A stretch of DNA of 7,599 nt. Source: Bacillota bacterium (GTDB lineage: Bacteria; Bacillota_A; Clostridia; Lachnospirales; Bianqueaceae). Numbering within the stretch: the stretch's first letter is position 1; each line of letters opens with the position of its first letter. The stretch spans positions 1 to 7,599 of the forward strand of contig JAFOIR010000434.1 in assembly GCA_017420625.1 (NCBI GenBank), written 5' to 3'. The notes below the pieces were generated by a model. The model had not been told where the DNA came from. It saw only the letters and a program-made list of their open reading frames with translations, and searched no databases. The translations under genes were made by a program, and so were the position numbers. Below, piece after piece: positions 1-7,599 of this stretch.

Positions 1-1
1 C

Positions 2-3000
2 ACCGATGCGTATATCTGTTCTCTTTCTTCCCGGACGATCGTCTATAAGGGCATGATGCTGGTCGGACAACTGCGTTCTTTTTACGATGACTTGCAGGAT
101 GTCCGCTATACCTCAGCCATGGCTATGGTCCACTCACGTTTCTCCACGAATACTTTTCCCAGCTGGAGTAAGGCTCATCCGCAGCGGATGCTTCTGCACA
201 ACGGAGAAATCAATACAATCCGAGGCAACCATGACCGTATGAAAGCACGGGAAGAGACCATGCGCTCATCAGTCCTTGGTGATCAGATGGCCAAGGTACT
301 GCCCGTTGTTCAGGAAGACTGCAGCGATTCTCAGATGCTGGATAATACACTTGAATTTCTATATATGAACGGCATGCCTCTTCCGCTGGCTGCTATGATC
401 CTGCTGCCGGAGCCCTGGCAGAAGAGCCGTCTAAGCACGCCGTGGAGAGATATGTACCGGTACTATTCCACCATGATGGAACCCTGGGACGGACCTGCCG
501 CCATTCTCTACAGCGACGGAAGGAGAGTCTGTGCAAGCCTGGACCGGAACGGCCTTAGGCCGCTTCGCTGCGCTCTGACAGATGATCAGCGCCTGATCCT
601 TTCCTCCGAGGCCGGCGTGCTGGAAGAAGAAAGCGCTCACATAAGGCGCCGCTGGAAGCTTGGTTCCGGTGAGATCCTGATGGCGGATCTTGAGACCGGT
701 GAACTTCTGGAAAGCGAAGCTTTGAAGAAATCTTTCGCTTCTGCGGCGCCTTACAGCGAATGGACAAAGCATATCGTTCGTCTGGATGATCTGCCTTCCT
801 CATTTCCACCCCAAAATATGCCGGACGAGGCCTATCTCTCAGCCGAGGCAAGGGCATTCCACTATACCTACGAAGATCTGGAAGATATCCTTCGTCCTAT
901 GGCGGAAAACGGAACAGAACCGATCGGTTCCATGGGCGCGGATGAACCGCTGGCTGTCCTGTCCCGGACTCATCCTTCGCTTTTTGATTATTTCAAGCAG
1001 CGGTTCGCGCAGGTAACCAATCCGCCGATGGACGCGCTTCGTGAAGAGATCAAGACTGATCAGACGATTTATATTGCCGATGACGGCAACCTGCTGTCCA
1101 GCGGGCCGGAAAACTGTACAGTACTGGAACTTGCCTCACCTGTCATGACAGAGACCGATCTTTCGAAGATCCGGACACTTTCCCATCCGGATTTCAGAAT
1201 CAGAACTATCTCGCTACTCTTTCCTTCTTCCCGGAATCTCGCTGATGCGTTGGACGATTTCTTCCGTCGCTGCGATGAAGCCTGCCGGGATAAGATCAAT
1301 ATCCTCATCCTCTCCGACCAGGGTCTGGACAAAGACCATCTGGCCATTCCTTCCCTGCTCGCGGTCTCTGCATTGGAACAGCATCTGATCCGCATCAAAC
1401 AGCGTACTGCCGTCTCTGTAATCCTGGAGAGTGGTGAACCAAGGGATGTCCATCATATGGCCATGCTGGTAGCGTTCGGTGCCCGGGCGGTCGTCCCGTA
1501 CCTTGCTCACCAGGTCATTGCTCACCTCTGTGAGACCGGAGAATTGAAGGCCTCAGCCCAGGAGGCTGTTTGTTCCTATAATCAGGCACTCGCAGCTGGT
1601 ATCCAGAAGATCGCTTCCAAGATGGGCGTCTCCACCCTCCAGTCCTATCAGAGCGCTCAATTGTTTGAGGCCGTAGGGCTGGATAAACCGCTGATCGATG
1701 AATACTTTTCGAATACGCCATCGGCACTGGGCGGATGCGACCTCGCCCGAATCGAACAGGATCTGCGTTTCCATCATGCCAAAGGGTTTGAAAAGATTCA
1801 AAACGGATGGCCGGGATCTTCCCTCGCATTCCTTCCTTCGACAGGACTTCACCGGCTGCGTTCCTCCGCCGATTCCGAAGAGCATCTTTATCAGCCGAAG
1901 ACGATCCATACATTGCAGCAATCACTGTGGAATAACGACCGGGTCTTGTTTGACACCTACACTTCCCTCCTGGCTGAAGAAGGTCCGCGGACGATCCGTT
2001 CCATGCTCGACCTTCGCTTTGAGTGCTGCAGCCCGATCCCGCTGGAAGAAGTCGAGCCAGCAGAAAGTATCGTCCGACGCTTCCGTACCGGCGCTATGTC
2101 TTATGGTTCGATCTCACAGGAAGCCCACGAAACACTTGCTAAAGCCATGAATGCTCTTGGTGCCCGCTCCAATAGCGGTGAAGGCGGGGAACTTCCCGAA
2201 CGGTTCGGTACGAATCGCAATTCAGCTATCAAACAGGTCGCTTCCGGACGTTTCGGCGTTACCAGAGAATACCTGCTTTCTGCCAAAGAGATCCAGATCA
2301 AGATGGCGCAGGGTGCCAAGCCTGGTGAAGGCGGACACCTGCCGGGAGGAAAAGTGACCGAATCCGTGGCAAAGACCCGATGCTCGACGCCCGGAATCTC
2401 CCTGATCTCTCCCCCGCCGCATCATGATATCTATTCGATTGAAGACCTCGCCCAATTGATCTACGATCTTCAGTGCGCAAATGAAGATGCCAAGATCACC
2501 GTCAAGTTAGTCTCCTCGACCGGTGTCGGGACGATCGCCAGCGGTGTAGCCAAGGCTGGTGCAGGCGGAATTCTGATTTCCGGTGGTGAAGGCGGAACCG
2601 GAGCTGCCCCTCTCAGCAGCGTCCATCATGCAGGTCTTCCCTGGGAGATCGGCCTGGCAGAAGCACATCAGGTGCTCTGCCGCAATCGCCTGCGTCAGTG
2701 TGTGACACTGGAAACAGACGGCAAACTGATGAGCGGTCATGATGTCGCTGTCGCCATGCTGCTTGGTGCGGAAGAATTCGGATTTGCGACCCTTCCGCTT
2801 GTAGCAATGGGCTGCCGGATGATGCGTGTCTGCCATCTGGGTACCTGCCCCTTTGGTATTGCCACGCAGGATCCCAGGCTTCGCGCACGGTTTATCGGCA
2901 AGCCGGAATATGTCGAGCGCCTGATGCTCTTTATCGCAGAGCAGCTGCGAGAGATCCTGGCGAAGCTTGGTGCCAGGACCGTCGATGAGATGGTCGGCAG

Positions 3001-3832
3001 AAGTGATCTTCTGAAAGTCAAAGAAGGTGCACCGATCGATCTGTCCGACCTGATCGGTTTTTCGAGAAATATCCACTTCAGAAAAGAAGCCAAACATGAT
3101 TTCCACCTTTCTGAGCGCAAGGATGTCCGCGCGGTCCAGGATCATGTCCTGCTGTCCGCTACTGATCGGGCATTTGGAACCATGCTTTCCGGTCCGCGCC
3201 ACATCCAGGCGCAGGGTACCGGCGGCCAGTCCTTCGGTGCTTTCCTGCAGAAAGGCCAGACGATCACGCTATTTGGTGAAGCGAATGATTATCTGGGCAA
3301 AGGCCTTTCCGGCGGAACGATCGCTGTCAGGCCTCCGGTGGATGCCGTCTGGCAAAGCGATGATGTTTTGATCGGCAATGTCGCTCTGTACGGTGCCACT
3401 GCCGGGGAATGCTATATTGCCGGCCGGGCCGGGGAACGGTTTGCCGTTCGCTCCTCCGGCGCGGTGGCTGTCGTGGAAGGAGTAGGTGATCACGGTCTCG
3501 AATACATGACCGGAGGAAAAGTCATGATACTGGGATCCGTGGGAGATAATTTCGCAGCCGGAATGTCCGGCGGCATCTGCTGGGTCTATGATCCGCTGGA
3601 TGAACTGAAGACAAAACTCAGTTTGTCCCCGCTTGAGATACGTCCTGCTGTAAAAAAAGATATTCCTGAACTTGCTGAACTTCTGGAGGCGCATATCCGC
3701 TGGACGGATTCGGAAAAAGCGGCCGCGATCCTCGAGGATCTGGAAAACCAGCTGTCCTTCTTCCGCTTTGTAATTTCAAAAGAATACCTGGCTCTGCTCC
3801 GGAAAGAAATCCAAAAGGAAAGGGGGAACTGA
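2..3832 (+). CDS. gltB: Glutamate synthase (NADPH) large subunit, 5'-truncated by the window edge
   Basis: Large (alpha) subunit of NADPH-glutamate synthase. It releases ammonia from glutamine and adds it to 2-oxoglutarate on FMN, giving two glutamates with GltD; cytoplasmic. The frame is open from base 2, so the ATG at 53 is internal. 1276 residues are visible; family members have about 1500. Residue numbers count from base 2. The class II glutaminase domain remnant (about 1-225) has HSRFSTNTFP from H44 and HNGE with N67-G68, the probable oxyanion-hole pair; the catalytic N-terminal Cys lies upstream. A central domain follows (about 260-640). The FMN/synthase domain starts near GAMSYGS (697) and includes KMAQGAKPGEGG and SPPPHHDIYS. 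Cysteines 938, 944 and 949 (C-x5-C-x4-C) match the 3Fe-4S ligands. A GXGXG beta-helix domain covers about 1064-1199, followed by a normal C-terminal tail. No frameshift or missing key residue is seen. In Bacillus the equivalent gene is called gltA. Confidence 0.98.
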   Translation, partial: TDAYICSLSSRTIVYKGMMLVGQLRSFYDDLQDVRYTSAMAMVHSRFSTNTFPSWSKAHPQRMLLHNGEINTIRGNHDRMKAREETMRSSVLGDQMAKVLPVVQEDCSDSQMLDNTLEFLYMNGMPLPLAAMILLPEPWQKSRLSTPWRDMYRYYSTMMEPWDGPAAILYSDGRRVCASLDRNGLRPLRCALTDDQRLILSSEAGVLEEESAHIRRRWKLGSGEILMADLETGELLESEALKKSFASAAPYSEWTKHIVRLDDLPSSFPPQNMPDEAYLSAEARAFHYTYEDLEDILRPMAENGTEPIGSMGADEPLAVLSRTHPSLFDYFKQRFAQVTNPPMDALREEIKTDQTIYIADDGNLLSSGPENCTVLELASPVMTETDLSKIRTLSHPDFRIRTISLLFPSSRNLADALDDFFRRCDEACRDKINILILSDQGLDKDHLAIPSLLAVSALEQHLIRIKQRTAVSVILESGEPRDVHHMAMLVAFGARAVVPYLAHQVIAHLCETGELKASAQEAVCSYNQALAAGIQKIASKMGVSTLQSYQSAQLFEAVGLDKPLIDEYFSNTPSALGGCDLARIEQDLRFHHAKGFEKIQNGWPGSSLAFLPSTGLHRLRSSADSEEHLYQPKTIHTLQQSLWNNDRVLFDTYTSLLAEEGPRTIRSMLDLRFECCSPIPLEEVEPAESIVRRFRTGAMSYGSISQEAHETLAKAMNALGARSNSGEGGELPERFGTNRNSAIKQVASGRFGVTREYLLSAKEIQIKMAQGAKPGEGGHLPGGKVTESVAKTRCSTPGISLISPPPHHDIYSIEDLAQLIYDLQCANEDAKITVKLVSSTGVGTIASGVAKAGAGGILISGGEGGTGAAPLSSVHHAGLPWEIGLAEAHQVLCRNRLRQCVTLETDGKLMSGHDVAVAMLLGAEEFGFATLPLVAMGCRMMRVCHLGTCPFGIATQDPRLRARFIGKPEYVERLMLFIAEQLREILAKLGARTVDEMVGRSDLLKVKEGAPIDLSDLIGFSRNIHFRKEAKHDFHLSERKDVRAVQDHVLLSATDRAFGTMLSGPRHIQAQGTGGQSFGAFLQKGQTITLFGEANDYLGKGLSGGTIAVRPPVDAVWQSDDVLIGNVALYGATAGECYIAGRAGERFAVRSSGAVAVVEGVGDHGLEYMTGGKVMILGSVGDNFAAGMSGGICWVYDPLDELKTKLSLSPLEIRPAVKKDIPELAELLEAHIRWTDSEKAAAILEDLENQLSFFRFVISKEYLALLRKEIQKERGN
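3819..3826 (+). promoter_or_regulatory. Ribosome binding site of gltD
   Basis: A purine run containing AGGGGG lies inside the last codons of gltB and ends 8 bases before the gltD ATG at 3835. With only two bases between the gltB stop and the gltD start, it fixes the gltD start and points to translational coupling of the two subunits, which are needed together. Confidence 0.75.
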
Positions 3833-3834
3833 TC

Positions 3835-5250
3835 ATGGGAAAACCGACTGGCTTTCTGGATTATGCAAGAACGGAAGATCCGTTTCGTCCTGCTGAAAAG
3901 CGTCTGTGTGATTTTCTGGATCTGCACGAACCTTTGTCCGATGAACAGCGTCGTCAGCAGGCTGCGCGCTGTATGAACTGTGCCGTGCCGTTCTGCCAGT
4001 CTGACTTTGGATGTCCACTGCACAACCGGATCCCGGAATGGAATGATCTTCTCTGCCGCGGGCTGGAAAAACAGGCTCTTGCAAGGCTGCTGCAGACCGC
4101 CCCATTCCCGGAGTTTACCGGCCATGTTTGTCCTGCCCTTTGTGAAAAAGCCTGCAATCTGTCCGAGGACGGCGTGACAAACCGGAATAACGAACTCTAT
4201 CTGATCGAAAAAGGATTTTCCGAAGGATGGATCAAACCGAGGGTCCCCGCCGCCCGTATCGGCCGGACAGTAGCGGTCGTTGGCTCGGGTCCCTCGGGTC
4301 TTTCTGCTGCCGATCGATTGAATCAGCTCGGGTACAGCGTCACTGTGTTTGAAAAAGCCGATCGTCCCGGCGGACTTCTTATGTATGGAATTCCCGCCAT
4401 GAAACTGCCCAAAGAACTGATCGAACGAAGGATCCGCCTGATGGAAAACGAAGGCATCACTTTCAATCTTGGGACTGAAGCCGATCCTTCCATGCTTTCA
4501 GCATTCGATGCGGTCCTGCTTTGCGGCGGTGCAAGAAAGCCGCGTGCCTTGTCCATGGAAAATGGGGATATTTCCGGGGTCGTCTATGCGGTCGATTTCC
4601 TGACAGAACAGACAAAATCTCTTTTGGATGACCGTCCGACCCGAATCAGTGCTCAAAAAAAGGCTGTAGTCGTCGTGGGCGGCGGCGATACAGGCAATGA
4701 CTGTATCGGAACTGCCCTTCGTCAGGGATGCAGCAGCATTCTGCAGCTCGAGATGATGCCGGCTCCGCCGGAAGAAAGGCTTTCCTCCAATCCCTGGCCT
4801 GAATGGCCCCGCGTAGTAAAGACAGATTATGGTCAGATGGAAGCTGCATCGGTATTCGGACAGGATCCCCGTCAATATCAGTCAACCGTGACAAAAGCCT
4901 TCGCCGGTACGGATGGAATGCTGTCCGCAATTGAAATCATCCGGTTGAAACCGAATGAAAGTGGCCGCATGATACCGGTTCCGGGAACTGAAAAGATTAT
5001 TCAATGTGAACTTCTCCTGATCGCGGCCGGCTTCGTGGGCTGTGAAGAAACCCTTCCGCATGCGCTTGATCTGCCCCTTGGAAGACGCGGGACACTCATG
5101 CCTGAAAATCAGTCTCATCAGATCAGAGACAAATTTTTCAGTGCCGGCGATATGCGGACAGGCCAGTCACTGGTCGTCCGGGCATTGGCAGACGGGCAGG
5201 CCGCTGCACTGGAAGTTCACGCATATCTTCAGAAGGAGAAGGAGCAATGA
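3835..5250 (+). CDS. gltD: Glutamate synthase (NADPH) small subunit
   Basis: Small (beta) subunit of glutamate synthase, 471 residues, the usual length. In this family it oxidises NADPH on FAD and passes electrons through iron-sulfur clusters to the FMN of GltB. The N-terminal ferredoxin-like domain has two cysteine groups: C46, C49, C54, C60 and C99, C103, C107, the second in the context [17 protein letters not shown]. The FAD-binding Rossmann motif GSGPSG is at 150-155, followed by [15 protein letters not shown]. The NADPH-binding Rossmann motif GGGDTGND is at 282-289, after VVVV. The C-terminal FAD contact motif SAGD is at 436-439, followed by [18 protein letters not shown]. The start is fixed by the ribosome binding site just upstream. 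The gene begins two bases after gltB and its stop overlaps the pyrG start. Related oxidoreductases (NfnB/SudA-like, dihydropyrimidine dehydrogenase) share this fold, but adjacency to gltB makes GltD the clear call. Confidence 0.97.
   Translation: MGKPTGFLDYARTEDPFRPAEKRLCDFLDLHEPLSDEQRRQQAARCMNCAVPFCQSDFGCPLHNRIPEWNDLLCRGLEKQALARLLQTAPFPEFTGHVCPALCEKACNLSEDGVTNRNNELYLIEKGFSEGWIKPRVPAARIGRTVAVVGSGPSGLSAADRLNQLGYSVTVFEKADRPGGLLMYGIPAMKLPKELIERRIRLMENEGITFNLGTEADPSMLSAFDAVLLCGGARKPRALSMENGDISGVVYAVDFLTEQTKSLLDDRPTRISAQKKAVVVVGGGDTGNDCIGTALRQGCSSILQLEMMPAPPEERLSSNPWPEWPRVVKTDYGQMEAASVFGQDPRQYQSTVTKAFAGTDGMLSAIEIIRLKPNESGRMIPVPGTEKIIQCELLLIAAGFVGCEETLPHALDLPLGRRGTLMPENQSHQIRDKFFSAGDMRTGQSLVVRALADGQAAALEVHAYLQKEKEQ
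5233..5238 (+). promoter_or_regulatory. Ribosome binding site of pyrG
   Basis: AAGGAG lies within the last codons of gltD, 8 bases before the pyrG ATG. A second GGAG at 5241-5244 is only two bases from the ATG and too close to be the main site. This site selects the ATG at 5247, which overlaps the gltD TGA as ATGA. Confidence 0.75.
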
Positions 5251-6839
5251 AAAAATATATCTTCGTGACCGGCGGTGTGGTTTCCGGTCTTGGCAAAGGA
5301 ATTACGGCGGCTTCTCTGGGACGCCTGCTGAAAGCTCGCGGCCTGAAGGTCGCAGCGCAGAAGCTCGATCCATATATCAATGTGGATCCCGGTACCATGA
5401 GTCCTTATCAGCACGGTGAAGTATATGTTACCGAGGATGGCGCCGAAACCGATCTGGATCTTGGCCACTATGAACGTTTCATCGATGAGGATCTGAACCG
5501 TTATTCGAACCTCACCACCGGTAAAGTATATTCCAACGTCATCAACCGTGAACGCCAGGGCGGATACCTTGGGAGCACGGTGCAGACGATCCCGCATATC
5601 ACCGATGAGATCAAGAGCTTCATCTATAATGTAGGCCAGACAACGGATGCGGATGTCGTTATCACGGAGATCGGCGGTACGATCGGTGACATCGAATCTC
5701 AACCGTTTATTGAAGCCATCCGACAGGTCGGTCTGGAAGTCGGGCGTGAAAATGCTTTGTATATACATGTCACCCTTGTCCCCTATCTGAAGGCATCCGG
5801 AGAACACAAATCCAAACCGACACAGCACTCCGTGAAGGAACTGCAGGGGATGGGGATCAGCCCGAACCTGATCATCCTACGGGTGGATGAGCCTATCACA
5901 GATCCGACGATCTTCCAGAAGATTGCGCATTTCTGCAATGTCAAACCGGACTGTGTCATCGAAAACCTGACGCTTCCGATCCTCTATGAAGCTCCGCTCA
6001 TGCTGGAAAAATCCGGACTTTCCGATATCGTCTGCCGGGAACTGGGCATTGAGACCCCTGAGCCTGATCTGAAAGACTGGCACGATCTGGTCGACCGAAT
6101 CCGTTCAGAGCGAAAGAAAGTAACGATCGGACTGGTAGGAAAATATGTTCAGCTGCATGATGCTTACCTTTCTGTGGCAGAAGCTCTGCGCCATGCAGGC
6201 TATGCACTTGATGCCCATGTTTCGATCCACTGGATCGATTCCGAGACCATCACAGATGAAAATGCCGCCTCCATTCTGGCCGGTGTCAATGGAATCATCG
6301 TACCCGGCGGCTTTGGAAGCCGCGGGATCGAGGGTATGATCGCAGCCTGCCGCTATGCAAGAGAACATCACGTTCCTTATTTTGGTATCTGCCTCGGTCT
6401 GCAGATTGCCGTGATCGAATATGCTCGTCACATGGCATCCCTTTCCGGCGCCAACTCCCGGGAGTTCGATGAGCTCACCCTCTATCCTGTTATCGACTTT
6501 ATGCCTGGACAATATGATTCGATCGACAAAGGCGGTACCCTTCGGTTGGGGAAATACCCCTGTGATCTGCAGCCGGGAACAAAGATCCTCTCGCTTTATG
6601 GTCAGGAACATATCAGCGAACGTCACCGCCACCGCTATGAAGTCAATAATGCCTACCGTGAAGCTCTCTCCAAAGCCGGATTGTGTCTCTCCGGTCTGTC
6701 TCCTGATGGACATCTGGTCGAAACGATCGAGCTGACAGATGAGACATTCTTTATTGGTGTCCAGTTTCATCCGGAATTCAAGAGCCGTCCCAATAAACCC
6801 CATCCACTGTTTCTTGGATTTATCAAAGCCTCCATGTGA
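5247..6839 (+). CDS. pyrG: CTP synthase (glutamine-hydrolysing)
   Basis: CTP synthase, 530 residues (the E. coli enzyme has 545). It makes CTP from UTP, ATP and glutamine, the last step of pyrimidine nucleotide synthesis; cytoplasmic, tetrameric in the family. The N-terminal amidoligase domain (about 1-265) starts with the P-loop-like [12 protein letters not shown] at 9-20, with K17 as the expected phosphate-binding lysine. It also carries [14 protein letters not shown], the [15 protein letters not shown] metal/UTP region, [12 protein letters not shown], and [12 protein letters not shown]. The C-terminal class I glutaminase domain (about 290-530) has GGFGSRG, the nucleophile C382 in GICLGLQ, and H508 and E510 in FHPEF, so the catalytic triad is complete. 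The start ATG overlaps the gltD stop by four bases and has a good ribosome binding site, so translation is probably coupled to gltD. There is no space for a separate leader upstream. All landmarks are intact. Confidence 0.99.
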   Translation: MKKYIFVTGGVVSGLGKGITAASLGRLLKARGLKVAAQKLDPYINVDPGTMSPYQHGEVYVTEDGAETDLDLGHYERFIDEDLNRYSNLTTGKVYSNVINRERQGGYLGSTVQTIPHITDEIKSFIYNVGQTTDADVVITEIGGTIGDIESQPFIEAIRQVGLEVGRENALYIHVTLVPYLKASGEHKSKPTQHSVKELQGMGISPNLIILRVDEPITDPTIFQKIAHFCNVKPDCVIENLTLPILYEAPLMLEKSGLSDIVCRELGIETPEPDLKDWHDLVDRIRSERKKVTIGLVGKYVQLHDAYLSVAEALRHAGYALDAHVSIHWIDSETITDENAASILAGVNGIIVPGGFGSRGIEGMIAACRYAREHHVPYFGICLGLQIAVIEYARHMASLSGANSREFDELTLYPVIDFMPGQYDSIDKGGTLRLGKYPCDLQPGTKILSLYGQEHISERHRHRYEVNNAYREALSKAGLCLSGLSPDGHLVETIELTDETFFIGVQFHPEFKSRPNKPHPLFLGFIKASM

Positions 6840-6842
6840 AAC

Positions 6843-6871
6843 TTGCCAGAGCTTGATCTGCTTGTTATAAT
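6843..6871 (+). promoter_or_regulatory. Sigma-A type promoter for the GH3 gene
   Basis: The -35 box is TTGCCA (6843-6848), five of six bases matching TTGACA. A 17-base spacer follows, then a perfect TATAAT (6866-6871). TG at 6863-6864 sits one base before the -10, giving an extended -10 element. Transcription would start near 6878-6879, leaving a leader of about 55 bases before the GH3 start. The -35 begins only four bases after the pyrG stop. The inverted repeat TGATC (6854-6858) / GATCA (6874-6878) flanks the -10 box and could be an operator half-site pair, but it is short and may be chance. Confidence 0.8.
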
Positions 6872-6886
6872 ATGATCAGACTGACA

Positions 6887-6902
6887 TCCGGAGCAAGCCG
6901 GA
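6887..6902 (+). other. Small hairpin in the GH3 leader
   Basis: TCCGG (6887-6891) can pair with CCGGA (6898-6902) across the six-base loop AGCAAG. It lies about 8 bases after the predicted transcription start. No T-run follows, so it is not an intrinsic terminator. It could protect the 5' end of the mRNA or have no function; five base pairs is marginal. Its 3' arm overlaps a GGAGGT at 6900-6905 that has no start codon at a suitable distance. Confidence 0.3.
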
Positions 6903-6920
6903 GGTCCCAATCATAGCGCT

Positions 6921-6926
6921 GGAGGT
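6921..6926 (+). promoter_or_regulatory. Ribosome binding site of the GH3 gene
   Basis: GGAGGT, a near-perfect Shine-Dalgarno sequence, lies 7 bases before the ATG at 6934. This decides the start: another ATG at 6930 is in a different frame, only three bases from the site, and reaches a stop after ten codons. Confidence 0.8.
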
Positions 6927-6933
6927 ATAATGC

Positions 6934-7599
6934 ATGTGGAAAGAAACAAAGACAAAGTATGATTTCAATCTCATTGAAAATGAAGGTGGAAAAACCTTAG
7001 GCTACAGCCCTTCATCCGGAATCAAGATTCTGGAAAAAGACGGCTTTGCTTTTAAAGATTTCCTGGGAAACGGCGAACTTTTGCCCTATGAAGACTGGCG
7101 TCTTCCCGCTGAAGTAAGAGCCGATGATCTGGCCAAAAGACTCTCGATCGAACAGGTGGCTGGTCTGATGTGCTTCTCTGCCCATCAGTTCAGAGTCACA
7201 GCTGAAGTCAATGAAGAACAGAAAACTTTCCTGGACAAACATCTGCGCAGCGTCCTCAATTCTGCCGGAGGCGGCGGTATTCCTGACGATATTCAGATCG
7301 CCTGGTCCAACAATATGCAAAAATACGTTGAGGGAAAGGAATTTGGTATCCCCTGCTACTTCTCTTCCGATCCCAGGAACGGTCAGGGCGTTCCCGACTG
7401 GCCGGGCAATCTTGGTCTTGCTGCGACCTTTGATCCGGAAATCGCTTTTGAATCAGCCAAATGCCAGTCCAGAGAACTGAGAGACCTTGGCGTTGCCTGC
7501 TTCCTGGCACCGCAGGTGGATATTTCTTCCGATCCTCGCTGGTTCAGAAACAATGGAACCTTTGGCGAAGATCCTGCTCTTTCCAGAGATATGGTCCGA
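6934..7599 (+). CDS. Glycoside hydrolase family 3 protein (beta-glucosidase-like), 3'-truncated by the window edge
   Basis: N-terminal 222 residues of a GH3 enzyme; the frame is open to the last base. Family members hydrolyse beta-linked sugars (glucosides, xylosides and others); substrate cannot be told from this part. The first 35 residues are charged, with no signal peptide or membrane segment, so the protein is probably cytoplasmic and acts on imported glycosides. Residues 42-58 (acidic, ending in PYEDWRLP) match the pre-catalytic segment often found in large GH3 proteins of gut Bacillota. The TIM-barrel domain then begins, with SIEQVAGLM, FGIPCYFSSDPRNG (D146, R148), WPGNLGLAATFDP, and PQVDISSDPRW (D196, R202) followed by FGEDP at 210-214. 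These are the usual GH3 substrate-pocket Asp/Arg positions. The nucleophile Asp, expected roughly 60-80 residues further on, is outside the window. The gene has its own promoter and ribosome binding site. Family assignment is firm; specificity is not. Confidence 0.93.
   Translation, partial: MWKETKTKYDFNLIENEGGKTLGYSPSSGIKILEKDGFAFKDFLGNGELLPYEDWRLPAEVRADDLAKRLSIEQVAGLMCFSAHQFRVTAEVNEEQKTFLDKHLRSVLNSAGGGGIPDDIQIAWSNNMQKYVEGKEFGIPCYFSSDPRNGQGVPDWPGNLGLAATFDPEIAFESAKCQSRELRDLGVACFLAPQVDISSDPRWFRNNGTFGEDPALSRDMVR

Noticed and set aside
2507..3202. 231-codon open frame on the - strand inside gltB
   Set aside because: It lies opposite the conserved FMN/iron-sulfur part of gltB and its translation resembles no family I know; it is a shadow of a well-conserved gene.
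53..3832. ATG at 53 as the start of gltB
   Set aside because: The frame is open to base 2 and the residues before 53 (ending SSRTIVYKG) are typical glutaminase-domain sequence, so the true start lies outside the window.
5229..5828. 199-codon open frame on the - strand opposite the pyrG 5' end
   Set aside because: It is antisense to highly conserved PyrG sequence, has no recognisable product, and no convincing start signals.
6105..6803. 232-codon open frame on the - strand opposite the pyrG glutaminase domain
   Set aside because: It is an antisense shadow of conserved codons with no recognisable family.
6887..6902. Rho-independent terminator after pyrG
   Set aside because: The stem is five base pairs with no T-run, and it lies downstream of the predicted GH3 promoter.
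6930..6962. Short reading frame from the ATG at 6930 as a leader peptide
   Set aside because: It has only ten codons, starts three bases after the Shine-Dalgarno sequence, and overlaps the real GH3 start in another frame; nothing suggests attenuation.
1..7599. Mobile element, CRISPR array, RNA gene, toxin-antitoxin or novel defence system
   Set aside because: No transposase, integrase, long terminal repeats, spaced repeats or tRNA-like folds were seen. Apart from the 94-base gap the window is filled by four recognised metabolic genes, so no undescribed system is supported.

Overview
This window is a stretch of ordinary central metabolism, all on the + strand and gene-dense. It holds the 3' part of gltB (glutamate synthase large subunit), complete gltD (small subunit), complete pyrG (CTP synthase), a 94-base intergenic region with a well-formed promoter, and the 5' part of a glycoside hydrolase family 3 (GH3) gene that runs off the right edge. 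Purine-rich Shine-Dalgarno sequences precede every visible start. Together with the protein sequences and a consensus-like sigma-A promoter they suggest a Bacillota (Firmicutes) bacterium, perhaps a gut-type Clostridia or Erysipelotrichia member. That placement is inference. GC content looks moderate, slightly above 50% by eye.

Layout: bases 2-3832 carry gltB, lacking roughly its first 160-200 codons. gltD (3835-5250) starts two bases after the gltB stop. pyrG (5247-6839) starts inside the gltD stop codon through an ATGA overlap. The three genes therefore read as one translationally coupled unit. Bases 6840-6933 hold a TTGCCA-N17-TATAAT promoter with an extended -10, a short 5' leader with a small hairpin, and a GGAGGT ribosome binding site. 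The GH3 gene starts at 6934 and is still open at 7599. I see no rho-independent terminator between pyrG and GH3.

How the genes work together: GltB and GltD form NADPH-dependent glutamate synthase, which turns glutamine plus 2-oxoglutarate into two glutamates. PyrG makes CTP from UTP and also takes its nitrogen from glutamine. The operon thus groups two glutamine-consuming activities that use unrelated glutaminase folds: class II N-terminal nucleophile in GltB and class I Cys-His-Glu triad in PyrG. The GH3 enzyme has its own promoter and is probably a separate unit for cytoplasmic glycoside breakdown.

I found no mobile element, CRISPR array, RNA gene, phage remnant or defence system, and nothing that amounts to a new biological system. 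The points worth a second look are modest: the gltBD-pyrG arrangement, the absence of room for the usual pyrG leader, the promoter placed right behind pyrG, a degenerate EF-hand-like loop in the GH3 protein, and a high density of GATC sites.
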